A stretch of 64,000 nt of DNA, from NCBI GenBank assembly GCA_017642935.1, contig JAEPOK010000002.1, positions 858,501 to 922,500 of the forward strand. Reading direction: 5' to 3'. Under the pieces are notes generated by a model. The model was given only the letters and a program-made list of their open reading frames with translations. It was not told the origin of the DNA and did no database searches. The DNA is from Hyphomicrobiales bacterium (lineage in GTDB: Bacteria; Pseudomonadota; Alphaproteobacteria; Rhizobiales; MH13). Positions 9,172-19,568 of the stretch are shown piece after piece. Positions within the stretch are counted from its first letter, which is position 1, and every line of letters starts with the position of its first letter. The position numbers and the translations under genes are program-made.

Positions 9172-9816
9172 TCACGCCGGTTCACTGTCAGCTTTGGGAT
9201 CGGCGGTAAGAAAGTCGCCCAGCGCGCGCAAACAGGCTTGAACAACATCGCCGTGGGCTCCATCGCGTGACGGCACCGTGAGATCGGCCAGAGCGTAGTT
9301 CGGAGACCGGGCTTCGAGAAGCCGCGTCATTGTGCCTTCCGGATCAGGATTGCGCAGCAGTGGCCGGTGCGAGCGGCGGCGCACGCGCGCCATCAGGGTC
9401 TCGAAATCTGCCTTTAGCCAGATCGACAGGCCGCGCTCGGCAATGTCTTCACGGGTTTGCGGATTTTCGAACGCACCGCCGCCGACCGCGATCACTTTGG
9501 GTCCATCGGAAAGCAGACGGGCAATGACCTTGCGTTCGCCATCGCGAAAATGCGCCTCGCCATAGGTTTCGAAAATCTCGGGAATGGTCAGGTTGGCCGC
9601 TTTTTCGATTTCGTCATCGGAATCGACAAACTCGATGTGCAACGCTTGCGCGAGCCGGCGGCCAATGGATGATTTTCCCGCGCCCATCATTCCGATAATC
9701 ACGATGGCGCGCGCGCCTAACCCATCGCGAATGCGCGCGATATCTGCAGCATTGGCGCGTGGCGGCGCGGGCTCGTCCACAAGGGCGGCGGCATTTGAAG
9801 AAGCGTGTGACGTCAT
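9172..9816 (-). CDS. aroK: Shikimate kinase
   Basis: Phosphorylates shikimate at the 3-hydroxyl using ATP, in the cytoplasm. From ATG 9816 the protein is 214 residues, with a 30-40 residue N-terminal extension typical of rhizobial AroK. The frame is open to 10029, but the extra part overlaps the opposite-strand membrane gene and lacks coding character. Walker A is GMMGAGKSSIG. The shikimate-binding Asp is in FVDSDDEIE, GGGAF forms the substrate loop, and the lid region has RSHRPLLR. First gene of the aroK-aroB-corC-like operon and divergent from the 9936-xerD group. Confidence 0.95.
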   Translation of the reverse strand: MTSHASSNAAALVDEPAPPRANAADIARIRDGLGARAIVIIGMMGAGKSSIGRRLAQALHIEFVDSDDEIEKAANLTIPEIFETYGEAHFRDGERKVIARLLSDGPKVIAVGGGAFENPQTREDIAERGLSIWLKADFETLMARVRRRSHRPLLRNPDPEGTMTRLLEARSPNYALADLTVPSRDGAHGDVVQACLRALGDFLTADPKADSEPA

Positions 9817-9935
9817 GTAGATTTGCTTAAGCGTTTTCCGCCAGAGTGAAAAGGCGATTGCGCGCAAAAGGTTTCCAGCGCTTAACGCACCTGAGATGTG
9901 ACGCGATAGGGCCGCCCGTCGGCCAGCAAGGTTCG

Positions 9936-10079
9936 ATGCCCACCACTTTTCGCTTTTTGACTCGGCTTGCCATCCTTGGCGCGATTTTCGCTGGCGTGAT
10001 TTATGCGCTGGCGACCTATATCGAACCAACGCCCGAGCCGGTGTCTGTGCGTATCTCGCCGGAACGGTTTGCGGAGTAA
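9936..10079 (+). CDS. Small single-pass membrane protein upstream of xerD
   Basis: A 47-residue protein from ATG 9936, with AAGG a few bases upstream. One transmembrane helix (about residues 7-25, RLAILGAIFAGVIYALATY) is followed by a short periplasmic tail, TPEPVSVRISPERFAE. Small proteins of this kind often sit between aroK and xerD in Hyphomicrobiales. It is only seven bases from xerD and is likely co-transcribed. Function unknown. Confidence 0.7.
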   Translation: MPTTFRFLTRLAILGAIFAGVIYALATYIEPTPEPVSVRISPERFAE

Positions 10080-10086
10080 TTTGGCC

Positions 10087-11007
10087 ATGGGCAGCGCTGG
10101 CGATATCGGATTGTTTCTGGACATGTTGGCGGTTGAGCGTAACGCCTCGCCTAACACGTTGGATGCCTATCGGCGCGACCTAACCGACTTTGCCGATGAT
10201 CTGTCCGGTGACTTGAATGCCGCGAAAACCGATGATGTGCGGGCCTATCTGGCGCGGCTGGAAGCCCATGGCGCCAAAGCCTCGACCGCCGCGCGTCGAT
10301 TGTCGGCACTGAAGCAGTATTTTCAGTTTCTCTACGCAGAAGGCATGCGTTCCGATGATCCATGCGAGCCGTTGCGTGGGCCGAAAAAGCCCAAGCCGCT
10401 GCCAAAGGTGATGAACGAGGACGCCGTCGATCGTCTGCTCAATGAGGCTAAGCGGGTGTGTGAGCAAACGGACCTCACACCCTCCAAACGGCTGAAAGCG
10501 TTGCGCATGCGGGCGTTGTTGGAACTGCTCTATGCAACGGGTTTACGCGTTTCTGAGCTTGTCAGCCTGCCGCGCTCAGTGGCCAGCGGCGGCGAAGCGT
10601 TTGTGGTGCGCGGTAAAGGTGGACGTGAACGCCTTGTGCCTCTGACACCCATCGCGCGAAGCGCAATGACGGCCTATCTAGAGGCGCTCGATGCCGACAA
10701 GCGTCAGGTTCGCTCGGCATTTCTCTTCCCGGCTGACAGTGCGGACGGTCATCTGACGCGCCAGGCTTTTGCCCGCGATCTCAAAACGTTGGGCGCGGCG
10801 GCTGGTCTCTCGCCCAAGCAGCTTTCACCGCATGTCTTGCGGCATGCATTTGCCAGCCATTTGCTCGCCCATGGCGCGGATTTGCGCACGGTTCAGTCGT
10901 TGCTTGGTCACAAGGATATTGCCACCACGCAAATCTATACCCATGTGCTGGACGAACGGCTGCACGGGCTGGTGACCAGTTGCCATCCGCTCAGTGACGC
11001 CTCTTAA
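10087..11007 (+). CDS. xerD: Tyrosine recombinase XerD
   Basis: Partner of XerC in chromosome dimer resolution. From ATG 10087 it is 306 residues, near the standard XerD length of about 300. The longer frame from 10003 overlaps the small membrane gene in another frame and is rejected. Catalytic residues: Arg154 in ATGLRVSELVSL, Lys in RGKGGRERLVP, His249 and Arg252 in HVLRHAFASHLL, His275 in GHKDIATTQ and Tyr284 in QIYTHV. It lies 116 bp before accA, the usual alphaproteobacterial xerD-accA order. Confidence 0.96.
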   Translation: MGSAGDIGLFLDMLAVERNASPNTLDAYRRDLTDFADDLSGDLNAAKTDDVRAYLARLEAHGAKASTAARRLSALKQYFQFLYAEGMRSDDPCEPLRGPKKPKPLPKVMNEDAVDRLLNEAKRVCEQTDLTPSKRLKALRMRALLELLYATGLRVSELVSLPRSVASGGEAFVVRGKGGRERLVPLTPIARSAMTAYLEALDADKRQVRSAFLFPADSADGHLTRQAFARDLKTLGAAAGLSPKQLSPHVLRHAFASHLLAHGADLRTVQSLLGHKDIATTQIYTHVLDERLHGLVTSCHPLSDAS

Positions 11008-11123
11008 GCCTATCGCGATTGCAACAGGTGCAATCCCTTGACTTCCAAGGCCGAAGAGACTTCAAGTCCGGCCACGTTTTGGCGGGGTTTGATTGTCCCT
11101 TTGCCAGCCAGTTTTGAGGCGTG

Positions 11124-12083
11124 ATGCACACCTATCTCGATTTTGAAAAGCCGGTTGCCGACCTAGAAGGCAAGGTGGCCGAGTTGAAGGCTTTGCAGGC
11201 CGAAGATGCCGCCGTCGATGTTGCCGACGAGATCGCCCGGCTGGAAGCCAAGGCCCAAAAGGCACTCACCGACCTCTACACCAAGCTGACGCCCTGGCAG
11301 AAAACGCAGATTGCGCGACATCCTGACCGGCCGCACTTCAAGGCCTATGCGCAGGCGCTTTTCACTGATTTTACGCCGCTGGCGGGCGACCGCGCCTATG
11401 CCGATGATCATGCGATCCAGATGGGGATGGCGCGTTTCGATGGTCGCGCGGTGATGGTGATCGGGCACGAAAAGGGCGACGATACCGCCTCGCGCCTAAA
11501 ACACAATTTCGGCATGGCGCGCCCGGAAGGCTATCGCAAAGCGGTGCGTGCGATGAAACTTGCCGACCGGTTTAATCTGCCGATCATCACCTTTGTCGAC
11601 ACCGCAGGTGCTTATCCAGGCATTGGCGCGGAGGAACGCGGCCAGGCCGAGGCGATTGCTCGCTCCACCGAGCAGTGCCTCAGTGTCAAAGTGCCTACGG
11701 TCAGCGTGATCATCGGCGAGGGCGGATCGGGTGGTGCGATTGCCCTGGCCACCGCCAACACTGTTTTTATGCTGGAGCATGCGATTTACTCGGTCATTTC
11801 GCCGGAAGGCGCGGCCAGCATTCTTTGGCGCGATTCAGCGCGCGCGCCTGATGCGGCTTCGGCCCTGAAGGTCACGGCTGAGGATCTTACGCAGCTGAAA
11901 GTGGTCGATGGGGTGATCGAGGAGCCGCTTGGTGGTGCTCACCGCGATCCGGCCCAGGCGATCGCGAATGTGCGCACGCAGTTGGAAGCAAGCTTTGCGA
12001 GCTTCGATCAGGCGCCCGACACGGACTGGCGGGCTAACCGTCAGGACAAGTTTTTGGCGATCGGCCGCACGCTCGGCGTTTAG
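11124..12083 (+). CDS. accA: Acetyl-CoA carboxylase carboxyltransferase subunit alpha
   Basis: The alpha subunit of the carboxyltransferase that moves CO2 from biotin to acetyl-CoA to form malonyl-CoA, the first committed step of fatty-acid synthesis; it works with AccD. The 319-residue protein starts at ATG 11124 ([11 protein letters not shown]); a GTG directly before it is a weaker choice. The coiled N-terminal part and the crotonase-fold core are normal, with [20 protein letters not shown] and [12 protein letters not shown] as the CoA/biotin-site motifs and [13 protein letters not shown] further on. Confidence 0.97.
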   Translation: MHTYLDFEKPVADLEGKVAELKALQAEDAAVDVADEIARLEAKAQKALTDLYTKLTPWQKTQIARHPDRPHFKAYAQALFTDFTPLAGDRAYADDHAIQMGMARFDGRAVMVIGHEKGDDTASRLKHNFGMARPEGYRKAVRAMKLADRFNLPIITFVDTAGAYPGIGAEERGQAEAIARSTEQCLSVKVPTVSVIIGEGGSGGAIALATANTVFMLEHAIYSVISPEGAASILWRDSARAPDAASALKVTAEDLTQLKVVDGVIEEPLGGAHRDPAQAIANVRTQLEASFASFDQAPDTDWRANRQDKFLAIGRTLGV

Positions 12084-12312
12084 CCGACCCGACCCATGAT
12101 TGGGTCAGCTCGCCACAAGCCATTCTGACGCCATAATCGCGCGTAAGGTGGCGCAATCTGACGTGATGACGATTGCGTGAGGCCTCATGCCCTCGCCTTC
12201 CTTCCCAGGGCCGGCGGTGCTAGGTTTGGTAAACCTTTCGTAAGCTCAAAAGGGCAAATTGTATGGTGAGTGTACCGTCTGTTTGTTTTGCGTCGTGAAG
12301 GTATTGCGTACG

Positions 12313-13491
12313 ATGTCGCCTGTTTCCCAGAAATTTGCGTTGAACCGCCGTACCGTGGTCAAAGGCTTGCTGCTTGCCAGCGCCGCACCCGTTTTGGCCG
12401 CCTGCCAGTCTGAGTACGGCGCCAAACATTTGCGGCCGCTACCTGCCTCATTGCAGCTGAAGATGGAACGCCTTGCCATGAGCGAGGGCGACCCGATCTT
12501 CATGCGCATCTTCAAGGAAGAGGGCGATCTTGAAGTTTGGAAGCGAGGCCCGAGTGGTCGGTATATGCTTCTGGAAACCTACGAGATTTGCACCTGGTCA
12601 GGTGAGCTTGGCCCGAAATTCCAGGAGGGGGATCGCCAGGCGCCGGAGGGGTTCTATACGATCACGCCGGCGCAGATGAATCCCAATTCCTCTTTTTATC
12701 TGTCGTTCAATCTCGGCTTTCCCAACGCCTATGACCGCTCGCATGGCCGCACCGGTTCGCACCTGATGGTGCATGGCGCCTGCTCCTCGGCAGGTTGCTA
12801 CGCGATGACCGACGATCAGATCGCCGAGATTTACGCCCTGGCGCGCGAAGCGTTCGAAGGCGGACAGCGCGCGTTCCATGTTCACGCCTTCCCGTTCCGC
12901 ATGACGCCGGAGAACATGGCCCGCCATGCTGGCCATCAGCACTTTGCCTTCTGGGAAATGCTGCAGGAAGGCTATCAGCATTTTGAAGTAACGCAGCTTC
13001 CTCCACAGGTCGATGTGTGCGACCGGCGCTACATCTTTAATGCCGTTGCCGCCGAGCAGTTCTCTGCCGCTGAGCAATGCCCGGACTACCAGATGCCTGA
13101 ACCCATCGCCTCATCGTTTCAGGCCGCGCAGGCGGAACATCGCGCGGCGTTCGAAGTGGCTTTGGCAGAGTATCACCCCAATGGGGTGATCGCGCCTGCG
13201 GTTGGTGAGCCGCCAGTTGCGGCCAATCAGGTTTTGGTCGCAACAACACCGCAGCCTGTCGCACCACCACCCATCGCGCCGCTGGGCACCGAGACAGTTG
13301 CTGCCGCGCCGGCCGCACCAACGCCGCCGCCGCCGCTGGTTGAAACGACGACCGCTCCTGGAGCCGCGGCAACACCTGCGCCGACACCGCCACCGGGCGT
13401 AGAAGTTGCGGCTGCTGAGGCGGCGCCTGCTGAAAACTCGTTCATGTCGCGGGCCGGTAATCTGTTTGATGGCCTCTTCTCAGGCAACTGA
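12313..13491 (+). CDS. L,D-transpeptidase (YafK type), Tat-lipoprotein with Pro/Ala-rich tail
   Basis: Probable periplasmic L,D-transpeptidase acting on peptidoglycan cross-links or lipoprotein attachment. From ATG 12313 it is 392 residues. The N-terminus has a twin-arginine-like motif (NRRTVVKG), a hydrophobic stretch and a lipobox VLAAC, implying Tat export and lipid anchoring. The YkuD/YafK catalytic motif is SHLMVHGACSSAGCYAM, with His154 and nucleophile Cys162. The last ~100 residues are rich in Pro and Ala, likely a flexible wall-spanning tail. The frame is open to 12259, but that start lacks signal-peptide features. Confidence 0.88.
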   Translation: MSPVSQKFALNRRTVVKGLLLASAAPVLAACQSEYGAKHLRPLPASLQLKMERLAMSEGDPIFMRIFKEEGDLEVWKRGPSGRYMLLETYEICTWSGELGPKFQEGDRQAPEGFYTITPAQMNPNSSFYLSFNLGFPNAYDRSHGRTGSHLMVHGACSSAGCYAMTDDQIAEIYALAREAFEGGQRAFHVHAFPFRMTPENMARHAGHQHFAFWEMLQEGYQHFEVTQLPPQVDVCDRRYIFNAVAAEQFSAAEQCPDYQMPEPIASSFQAAQAEHRAAFEVALAEYHPNGVIAPAVGEPPVAANQVLVATTPQPVAPPPIAPLGTETVAAAPAAPTPPPPLVETTTAPGAAATPAPTPPPGVEVAAAEAAPAENSFMSRAGNLFDGLFSGN

Positions 13492-13514
13492 TCGGCCTTC
13501 TTCAAGGAATTTCC

Positions 13515-14312
13515 ATGCCTTTTGCCACGCTTGACGGTCGGCGCGTCCATTACACCGATACCGGTGGTGCGGACGGCCAACCGGCGCTTCTCTTCGTGCA
13601 CGCTTATACCTGCAATTTGACGCTTTGGGATGGGATGATCGCCCGTTTTGCGCCGGACTATCGGTGCCTGGCGCTTGATCTGCCTGGCCACGGCCAGTCG
13701 GAGCCCAATGACAACGCTTCCGACATGGGTTTTTTGGCAAAGAGCATCGTGGCCGTGCTCGACGCTGCCGGCGTTGAATACGCCCATGTCTGTGGGCTGT
13801 CCATTGGCGGCATGATCGGTCAGCATCTCGGTCTCTCCCATGGCGACAGGCTTCAATCGCTTGTTCTGGCCTGCACAACCGGGCGGTTGCCGTCTGAAGC
13901 CGTTGCGCTCTGGGATGGCCGACTTGAAAAGATCACCACCAAGGGCCTTTGGGCGCAGATCCAGGAAAGCATCGAGCGTTGGTACGGCGATGGCGTAATG
14001 GACGGGTTTGGCCCCGCCGATCTTGACCCGGTGGCGCGCATGATCGCCGGAACGTCAGTGGCCGGCGCCGTGTCCTGTGGTCTGGCGGTGAAGGGCCATG
14101 ATGTGCTCGACCGCTTGGGCGCTGTTTCGACGCCGACGCTGGTTATCGGTGCGGACCGTGATTTGTCGTTCCCGCCGGAGCACCCCAAGGCCCTTGCTGA
14201 TGCAATCCTAGGCGCGCAACTGGCCATGCTGGACAATGCGGGTCACTTGGCACCTGTTCAGGTTCCCGACGCCTTCGAGGCGGCGATGCGCGGGTTTTAC
14301 GCCTCACTTTGA
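13515..14312 (+). CDS. Alpha/beta-fold hydrolase, 3-oxoadipate enol-lactonase-like
   Basis: A 265-residue cytoplasmic hydrolase. The expected catalytic triad is visible: nucleophile Ser96 in GLSIGG, Asp214 in IGADRDL and His244 in NAGHLAPVQ. The oxyanion region HAYTCNLTLWD and motif DLPGHGQS are as in the PcaD/lactonase group. No other beta-ketoadipate pathway genes are nearby, so a role in aromatic catabolism is not supported; the natural substrate is unknown. It starts 23 bp after the transpeptidase, with AAGGAA upstream. Confidence 0.85.
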   Translation: MPFATLDGRRVHYTDTGGADGQPALLFVHAYTCNLTLWDGMIARFAPDYRCLALDLPGHGQSEPNDNASDMGFLAKSIVAVLDAAGVEYAHVCGLSIGGMIGQHLGLSHGDRLQSLVLACTTGRLPSEAVALWDGRLEKITTKGLWAQIQESIERWYGDGVMDGFGPADLDPVARMIAGTSVAGAVSCGLAVKGHDVLDRLGAVSTPTLVIGADRDLSFPPEHPKALADAILGAQLAMLDNAGHLAPVQVPDAFEAAMRGFYASL

Positions 14313-14374
14313 CCACACGACATCGTGCCGAGAGGCCAATTGCTCAGGCGCCTGACGCGCGCTAGGGCAGGGAC

Positions 14375-15544
14375 GTGAAAACGCGTTCGATCCTCCTCCT
14401 GATGATTGCCGAAGTGTGCGGCATGAGCCTCTGGTTCGTGTCGGCGGCCGTGTTGCCAGGTATGGTGGCGGAGTTCCCGATGTCTGCAGGCCAGCAGGCA
14501 GCGCTTTCCAGCGCCGTTCAGGGCGGGTTCGTGCTTGGCGCGTTGGCTTTGGCGATTTCCGGTCTGCCGGATCGCCTTGATCCCCGTTTTGTGTTTGCTG
14601 GCTGCGCGGTGTTGGCCGGTCTTGCCAATGCCGCCCTGCTAGTGGTGCCGCCTGACACGCTGGGCGCCGTGCTGTTGCGCGTTGCCACCGGAGCCTTGCT
14701 AGCAGGGGTCTATCCAGTGGGCATGAAGATCGCTGTTGGCTGGGGCTCGACGGACCGTGGGCTGCTGGTCGGCGCTTTGGTTGGGGCTGTTGCACTTGGC
14801 TCGGCCTCACCACATTTTCTGGCCCTCACAGGCGGAGCCGACTGGCGCACCACGGTGATGCTGGCCTCCGTACTTGCGATCGTTGGCGGATTGTTGGCTT
14901 TGGGCGCCAAGCTTGGCCCGCATCACGTGACGGCTGCAGCGTTCAACCCCAAGGCGATCGGCACGGCCTGGACGAACAAGGGCGTGCGCCTGGCGATCCT
15001 CGGTTATCTCGGTCACATGTGGGAGCTTTACGCCATGTGGGCCTGGATCGGGCTTATCGCGGCGGCGTCCTTCGCGTTGGTGATGCCGCAGGATGAAGCG
15101 CTGCGCTTGGCAACACTCACCGCGTTTCTGGTGATCGCGCTTGGTGCGGTTGTCTGCGTGCCGACCGGTTGGCTTGCCGATCGGATGGGCAAAGCCCAGG
15201 TCGCTGCCGGTGCGATGGTGGTGAGCGGCGGCTCGGCGCTGCTGGCGGCGCTCACATTTAGCGGACCGCTCTGGCTGGTTTTACCCGTGCTTTTGTTGTG
15301 GGGCGCGAGCGTGATCCCGGATTCACCACAGCTCTCGGCCTTGGTGGCCGATCATGCGCCAGCCGATCAAACCGGCAGCCTACTGACCTTTCAAACAGCC
15401 CTTGGGTTCGCGCTCACCATGGTGACCGTGCAGGTCACACCGGTGCTCGCTGACCTTTGGGGATGGCAGCCGGTGCTGGTGGTGATGGCGCTTGGACCGG
15501 TGGCTGGTGTTTGGGCCATGCGGGCGCTTATCGGCGGGCGCTGA
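14375..15544 (+). CDS. MFS transporter
   Basis: A 389-residue inner-membrane protein with about 12 hydrophobic segments, of the major facilitator superfamily. It begins at GTG 14375 after an AGGGCAGGG site. The N-terminal MSLWFVSAAVLPGMVAEF and the loop DRLDPRFVFAGC, and later GWLADRMGKAQVAAG, match the conserved MFS loop regions in each half. Substrate cannot be read from sequence. It converges on secA with only seven bases between the stop codons. Confidence 0.85.
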   Translation: MKTRSILLLMIAEVCGMSLWFVSAAVLPGMVAEFPMSAGQQAALSSAVQGGFVLGALALAISGLPDRLDPRFVFAGCAVLAGLANAALLVVPPDTLGAVLLRVATGALLAGVYPVGMKIAVGWGSTDRGLLVGALVGAVALGSASPHFLALTGGADWRTTVMLASVLAIVGGLLALGAKLGPHHVTAAAFNPKAIGTAWTNKGVRLAILGYLGHMWELYAMWAWIGLIAAASFALVMPQDEALRLATLTAFLVIALGAVVCVPTGWLADRMGKAQVAAGAMVVSGGSALLAALTFSGPLWLVLPVLLLWGASVIPDSPQLSALVADHAPADQTGSLLTFQTALGFALTMVTVQVTPVLADLWGWQPVLVVMALGPVAGVWAMRALIGGR

Positions 15545-15551
15545 CCTTCAC

Positions 15552-18458
15552 CTACACGGCGCCGTGGCAGTGCTTGTACTTTTTGCCTGAGCCGCACGGG
15601 CAGGGCTCGTTGCGGCCGACCTTGCCCCAGGTTTCCGGACGCTCTGGATCGCGCGCTTCTGGCGCCACTTGGGCGGGCACCGCTTCGCCGCGCAGTGATG
15701 CCATACCGGCAGCGGCCTTGGCCATAGCGGGGGACATGGCCGGGGCAGCCATCTCATCTTCGCCGGTTTGCGGGTTGGCGTGGTGGCCTTCGCCTGGCAA
15801 GGCGCCTTCTCGTGGCAATTGCGGCGGGGCCTCGGTGCGCACCTCAACGACCATCAGATGCTTGGTGACCGTTTCGCGCAAGTTTGCGAGCAGCGCCTCG
15901 AACAGTTGGAAGGCTTCTGTGCGGTATTCCTGCAGCGGGTCGCGCTGGCCGTAGCCGCGGAAACCGACCACCGAACGCAGATTGTCCAGCGTTGCCAAAT
16001 GTTCGCGCCAGAGACCATCGAGTGTTTGAAGTAGAACCGCGCGCTCGACCTGACGCATGACATCGGGCCCGAAACGGGCAACGCGAGAGGCATAAGCCTC
16101 ATCGGCAGCGCGCTTCAGGCGTTCCATCACATCGTCTTCGGCAATGCCTTCCTCGTCGGCCCAGTCGACAACCGGCAGATCGAGGTTGAGCACGGCCTTC
16201 ACTTGCTCTTGCAAACCTTCGGTATCCCATTGTTCAGGATAGGCTTTTTCCGGAATGTGAGCGGCAACCATGTCTTCGATGACGTCGTGGCGCATGTCCT
16301 TGACCGGTTCGGCCAGATCGTCCTCTTCCATCAGCTCAAGGCGTTGATCGAAGACCACGCGGCGCTGATCGTTCATGACGTCATCATATTTCAGCAGGTT
16401 TTTACGAATGTCGAAGTTGCGCGCCTCGACCTTCTGCTGGGCTTTCTCAAGCGCCTTGTTGATCCAGTTGTGGATGATCGCTTCGCCTTCTTTCAGGCCA
16501 AGCTTTTGCAGCATGCCATCCATCCGGTCGGACCCGAAGATGCGCATCAAATCATCTTGCAGGGACAGGAAGAATTTCGAGTGGCCGGGGTCGCCTTGAC
16601 GGCCTGAGCGGCCGCGCAACTGGTTGTCGATGCGCCGACTTTCGTGGCGCTCGGTGCCGACGACGTAAAGCCCGCCTGCGTCCAGCGCTTTTTGTTTCAG
16701 GTCTGCCACTTCTTCGCGGATGGCCTGCGCCTTGGCCTCTTTTTCTGGACCGTCTTCCATCTCGCCAAGTTCGGTGACGATGCGCATATCGGCGTTGCCG
16801 CCGAGCTGAATGTCGGTGCCACGACCGGCCATGTTGGTGGCGATGGTGACACCGCCGGGCACACCGGCTTGCGCGACAATCAGCGCTTCTTGTTCGTGGA
16901 AACGGGCGTTCAAAACCTGGTGGGCGATGGCGGGTTTTTTGCCCTTTACGCCTTTGGCGGTTTCTTTCAGATATTCCCCGGCCCGGCGCAGATAGTCGGC
17001 AAATTCGGCTTCGCCCTTGTCGGTGTTGTCAGCCTGCTCGATCAGCTTGTCGGCGATAGCCATGACGGCCTTTTTGTCCGACAGCATCTGCGAGAGCAGT
17101 TCGGATTTCTCAATGCTGGTCGTGCCGACAAGGATGGGCTGCCCACGGCGCGAGCAATCGGCGATCAGGGCGACGATGGCGCGGTATTTGTCGTCGAAGG
17201 TGCGGTAGACCTCGTCATCATCATCAATACGCGCGACCGGAACATTGGTTGGGATTTCAACAACTTCCAGGCCGTAAATGTTGCCGAATTCCTCAGCCTC
17301 GGTGGAGGCCGTACCGGTCATGCCGCCAAGCTTGTCGTAGAGACGGAAATAGTTCTGGAAGGTGACCGACGCGAGCGTCTGGTTTTCCGGATTGATGGCA
17401 ACGTTTTCTTTGGCTTCCAGCGCCTGATGGAGGCCATCGGAGAAGCGGCGGCCGGGCATCATGCGGCCGGTGAACTCATCAATGATCACCACTTCGCCGT
17501 TGCGCACGATGTAGTCCTTGTCGCGCTGGAACAGCTGATGGGCGCGCAGCGCCTGGTTCATGTGGTGAACAACTTGGATGTTTTCGGTGTCGTAGAGGCT
17601 GGTGCCCTCGGCGATCAGGCCGGCTTCTGCAAGGATTGTTTCCAGCGATTCCGAACCCTGTTCGGAGAAGTTGGCGGTGCGCTGCTTCTCGTCGATCTCG
17701 TAATCGTCTTCATTGAGCTGCGGAACCAGCTTGTCGATGGCAGTGTAGAGCTCGGATTTGTCGGCCAGTGGGCCGGATATGATCAGTGGTGTGCGCGCCT
17801 CATCAACGAGGATTGAATCCACCTCATCGACGATGGCAAAGTTGTGCGCGCGCTGGGCCATTTCGGCGCGGCGATATTTCATGTTGTCGCGCAGATAATC
17901 GAAGCCGAGCTCGTTGTTGGTGGCGTAGGTCACGTCGCAGCGATAGGCGGCGCGGCGTTCTTCATCCGTCAGGCCATGGACAATCGTGCCGGTGGTGAGG
18001 CCCAGGAACCCATAAACCTGCCCCATCCAGGCGGCATCGCGGCGGGCGAGATAATCGTTCACGGTGACAACGTGGACGCCCTTGCCCTCAAGGGCATTGA
18101 GGTAAACGGCAAGGGTCGCGACAAGCGTCTTACCTTCACCGGTCTTCATCTCAGCGATCTTGCCCTCATGGAGCACCATGCCGCCGATCAGCTGGACATC
18201 GTAGTGGCGCTGGCCGAGCGCACGCTTGCCGCCTTCACGCACGACGGCGAAGGCTTCGGGCAACAGGCTGTCGAGCTTCTCGCCATCGGCCAGGCGCTGG
18301 CGGAACTCCACCGTCTTGCCGCGCAGTTCGTCGTCGGAAAGGGCTTCCATGTCCGGTTCGAGGGCGTTGATGGCGTCAACGCGGGCTTGGAAACCTTTGA
18401 CGACGCGGTCGTTGGATGAGCCGAACAGTTTGGACGCGATGGAACCGAGGCCGAGCAT
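15552..18458 (-). CDS. secA: Preprotein translocase ATPase SecA
   Basis: Motor of the Sec pathway, driving unfolded proteins through SecYEG. The 968-residue protein is full length. Walker A is [11 protein letters not shown] and Walker B includes [14 protein letters not shown]. Helicase motifs such as [15 protein letters not shown] and [11 protein letters not shown] lie in NBD2. The C-terminus holds the zinc-binding SEC-C motif [15 protein letters not shown], preceded by a Pro/Ala-rich linker. It is transcribed away from the parvulin gene at 18692, itself an export-related protein. Confidence 0.98.
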   Translation of the reverse strand: MLGLGSIASKLFGSSNDRVVKGFQARVDAINALEPDMEALSDDELRGKTVEFRQRLADGEKLDSLLPEAFAVVREGGKRALGQRHYDVQLIGGMVLHEGKIAEMKTGEGKTLVATLAVYLNALEGKGVHVVTVNDYLARRDAAWMGQVYGFLGLTTGTIVHGLTDEERRAAYRCDVTYATNNELGFDYLRDNMKYRRAEMAQRAHNFAIVDEVDSILVDEARTPLIISGPLADKSELYTAIDKLVPQLNEDDYEIDEKQRTANFSEQGSESLETILAEAGLIAEGTSLYDTENIQVVHHMNQALRAHQLFQRDKDYIVRNGEVVIIDEFTGRMMPGRRFSDGLHQALEAKENVAINPENQTLASVTFQNYFRLYDKLGGMTGTASTEAEEFGNIYGLEVVEIPTNVPVARIDDDDEVYRTFDDKYRAIVALIADCSRRGQPILVGTTSIEKSELLSQMLSDKKAVMAIADKLIEQADNTDKGEAEFADYLRRAGEYLKETAKGVKGKKPAIAHQVLNARFHEQEALIVAQAGVPGGVTIATNMAGRGTDIQLGGNADMRIVTELGEMEDGPEKEAKAQAIREEVADLKQKALDAGGLYVVGTERHESRRIDNQLRGRSGRQGDPGHSKFFLSLQDDLMRIFGSDRMDGMLQKLGLKEGEAIIHNWINKALEKAQQKVEARNFDIRKNLLKYDDVMNDQRRVVFDQRLELMEEDDLAEPVKDMRHDVIEDMVAAHIPEKAYPEQWDTEGLQEQVKAVLNLDLPVVDWADEEGIAEDDVMERLKRAADEAYASRVARFGPDVMRQVERAVLLQTLDGLWREHLATLDNLRSVVGFRGYGQRDPLQEYRTEAFQLFEALLANLRETVTKHLMVVEVRTEAPPQLPREGALPGEGHHANPQTGEDEMAAPAMSPAMAKAAAGMASLRGEAVPAQVAPEARDPERPETWGKVGRNEPCPCGSGKKYKHCHGAV

Positions 18459-18691
18459 GGCGGGAAATATCTCCGCGCACCCTTATGGGCCACATCAAGG
18501 GCAGGGTGCGATGACAAGAAAAGCAAAGCTTGCTGCTCGGCGGATGAGCCCAGGGCAGCGGGTGAGAAAGCGCCACACAGATAAGAATGGCCCTTTTGCT
18601 TGTCAACGTGGTGAAACATCGCCATGGTCCGGCCCGATTTAACGGGACAGGGTCGCGTTCCCTCCCCATGACCCATTCAAGGAATGTCCGC

Positions 18692-19549
18692 ATGTCGCAC
18701 TTTTTCACTCGCCTGGCCGTCGCCGGGTTTGCTGCCTTCGCCGTGTCAGGCGCGCTATCGGGCACTGCCATCGCGCAGGAAGAGCTTGATCCGTCCACGG
18801 TGCTGGCAACCGTCAATGGCTACGAGATCACCGAAGACGAAGCGTTGATGGCAAGCCAGGATTTTGCCGAGCAGTTGCAGCGGGTGCCCAATGAGCAGCG
18901 CCGCGCGGTGATTGTCGATGCGCTGATCGATCTGCATTTGCTCGCTGGTGCCGGCGAAGAGGCAGGGCTTGCCGATTCCGAAGCGTTCCAACGTCGCTTG
19001 GCCTATCAGCGGGCGCGCACGCTGCGTACCAATTATCTGGTCGAGGTTCTGGCCGCAGAGGTCGATGAAGAAGCGTTGCAAAGTGCCTATGACGAAGCAG
19101 TTGCTGGTTTTGAGCCGGAAGAAGAGCGCAAGGCGCGCCACATCCTGGTGGAAACCGAAGAGGATGCACGTGCCGTGATCGAAGAGCTTGATGGCGGCGC
19201 AGACTTTGCGACCCTTGCCACCGAGCGCTCTACCGGTCCGAGTGCGGCCAATGGCGGCGATCTTGGGTTCTTTGGCCGCGGTCGCATGGTGCCGGTGTTT
19301 GAGGACGCTGCGTTCGCGCTGGACGTTGGCGGCTACACGCCCGATCCGGTGGAAAGCCAATTTGGCTGGCATGTGATTTACCTGGAAGATGTGCGCGAGA
19401 GCGCGGCGCCCTCTTTCGCTGAATTGGCCCCGCAGATTCAGCAGGGCCTGCTGCAGCAAGCCTTCATTGAAGCCATCGGCGGTCTGCGTGAAGAGGCGTC
19501 GATCACCTATGAGGTCGAGGGCCTGGAGCCACCAGCAGCGCCAGAATAG
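18692..19549 (+). CDS. Peptidylprolyl isomerase, parvulin type, periplasmic
   Basis: Probable periplasmic folding catalyst of the PpiC/PrsA class. From ATG 18692, which has AAGGA eight bases upstream, the protein is 285 residues with a signal peptide ending TAIAQ; the in-frame ATG at 18668 is an alternative. An N-terminal SurA-like helical part ([14 protein letters not shown]) precedes the parvulin domain (about residues 145-245), with [35 protein letters not shown] and [12 protein letters not shown]. It faces away from secA and precedes argJ by 19 bp. Confidence 0.92.
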   Translation: MSHFFTRLAVAGFAAFAVSGALSGTAIAQEELDPSTVLATVNGYEITEDEALMASQDFAEQLQRVPNEQRRAVIVDALIDLHLLAGAGEEAGLADSEAFQRRLAYQRARTLRTNYLVEVLAAEVDEEALQSAYDEAVAGFEPEEERKARHILVETEEDARAVIEELDGGADFATLATERSTGPSAANGGDLGFFGRGRMVPVFEDAAFALDVGGYTPDPVESQFGWHVIYLEDVRESAAPSFAELAPQIQQGLLQQAFIEAIGGLREEASITYEVEGLEPPAAPE

Positions 19550-19568
19550 GCCGCAAGGACCGATTGGT

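Noticed and set aside
12091..12106. GACCCA/TGGGTC hairpin after accA
   Set aside because: Only 6 bp and no T run, so not called as a terminator.
16644..17816. 390-codon plus-strand open frame opposite secA
   Set aside because: Antisense shadow of secA; composition reflects the codon pattern of the complementary strand.
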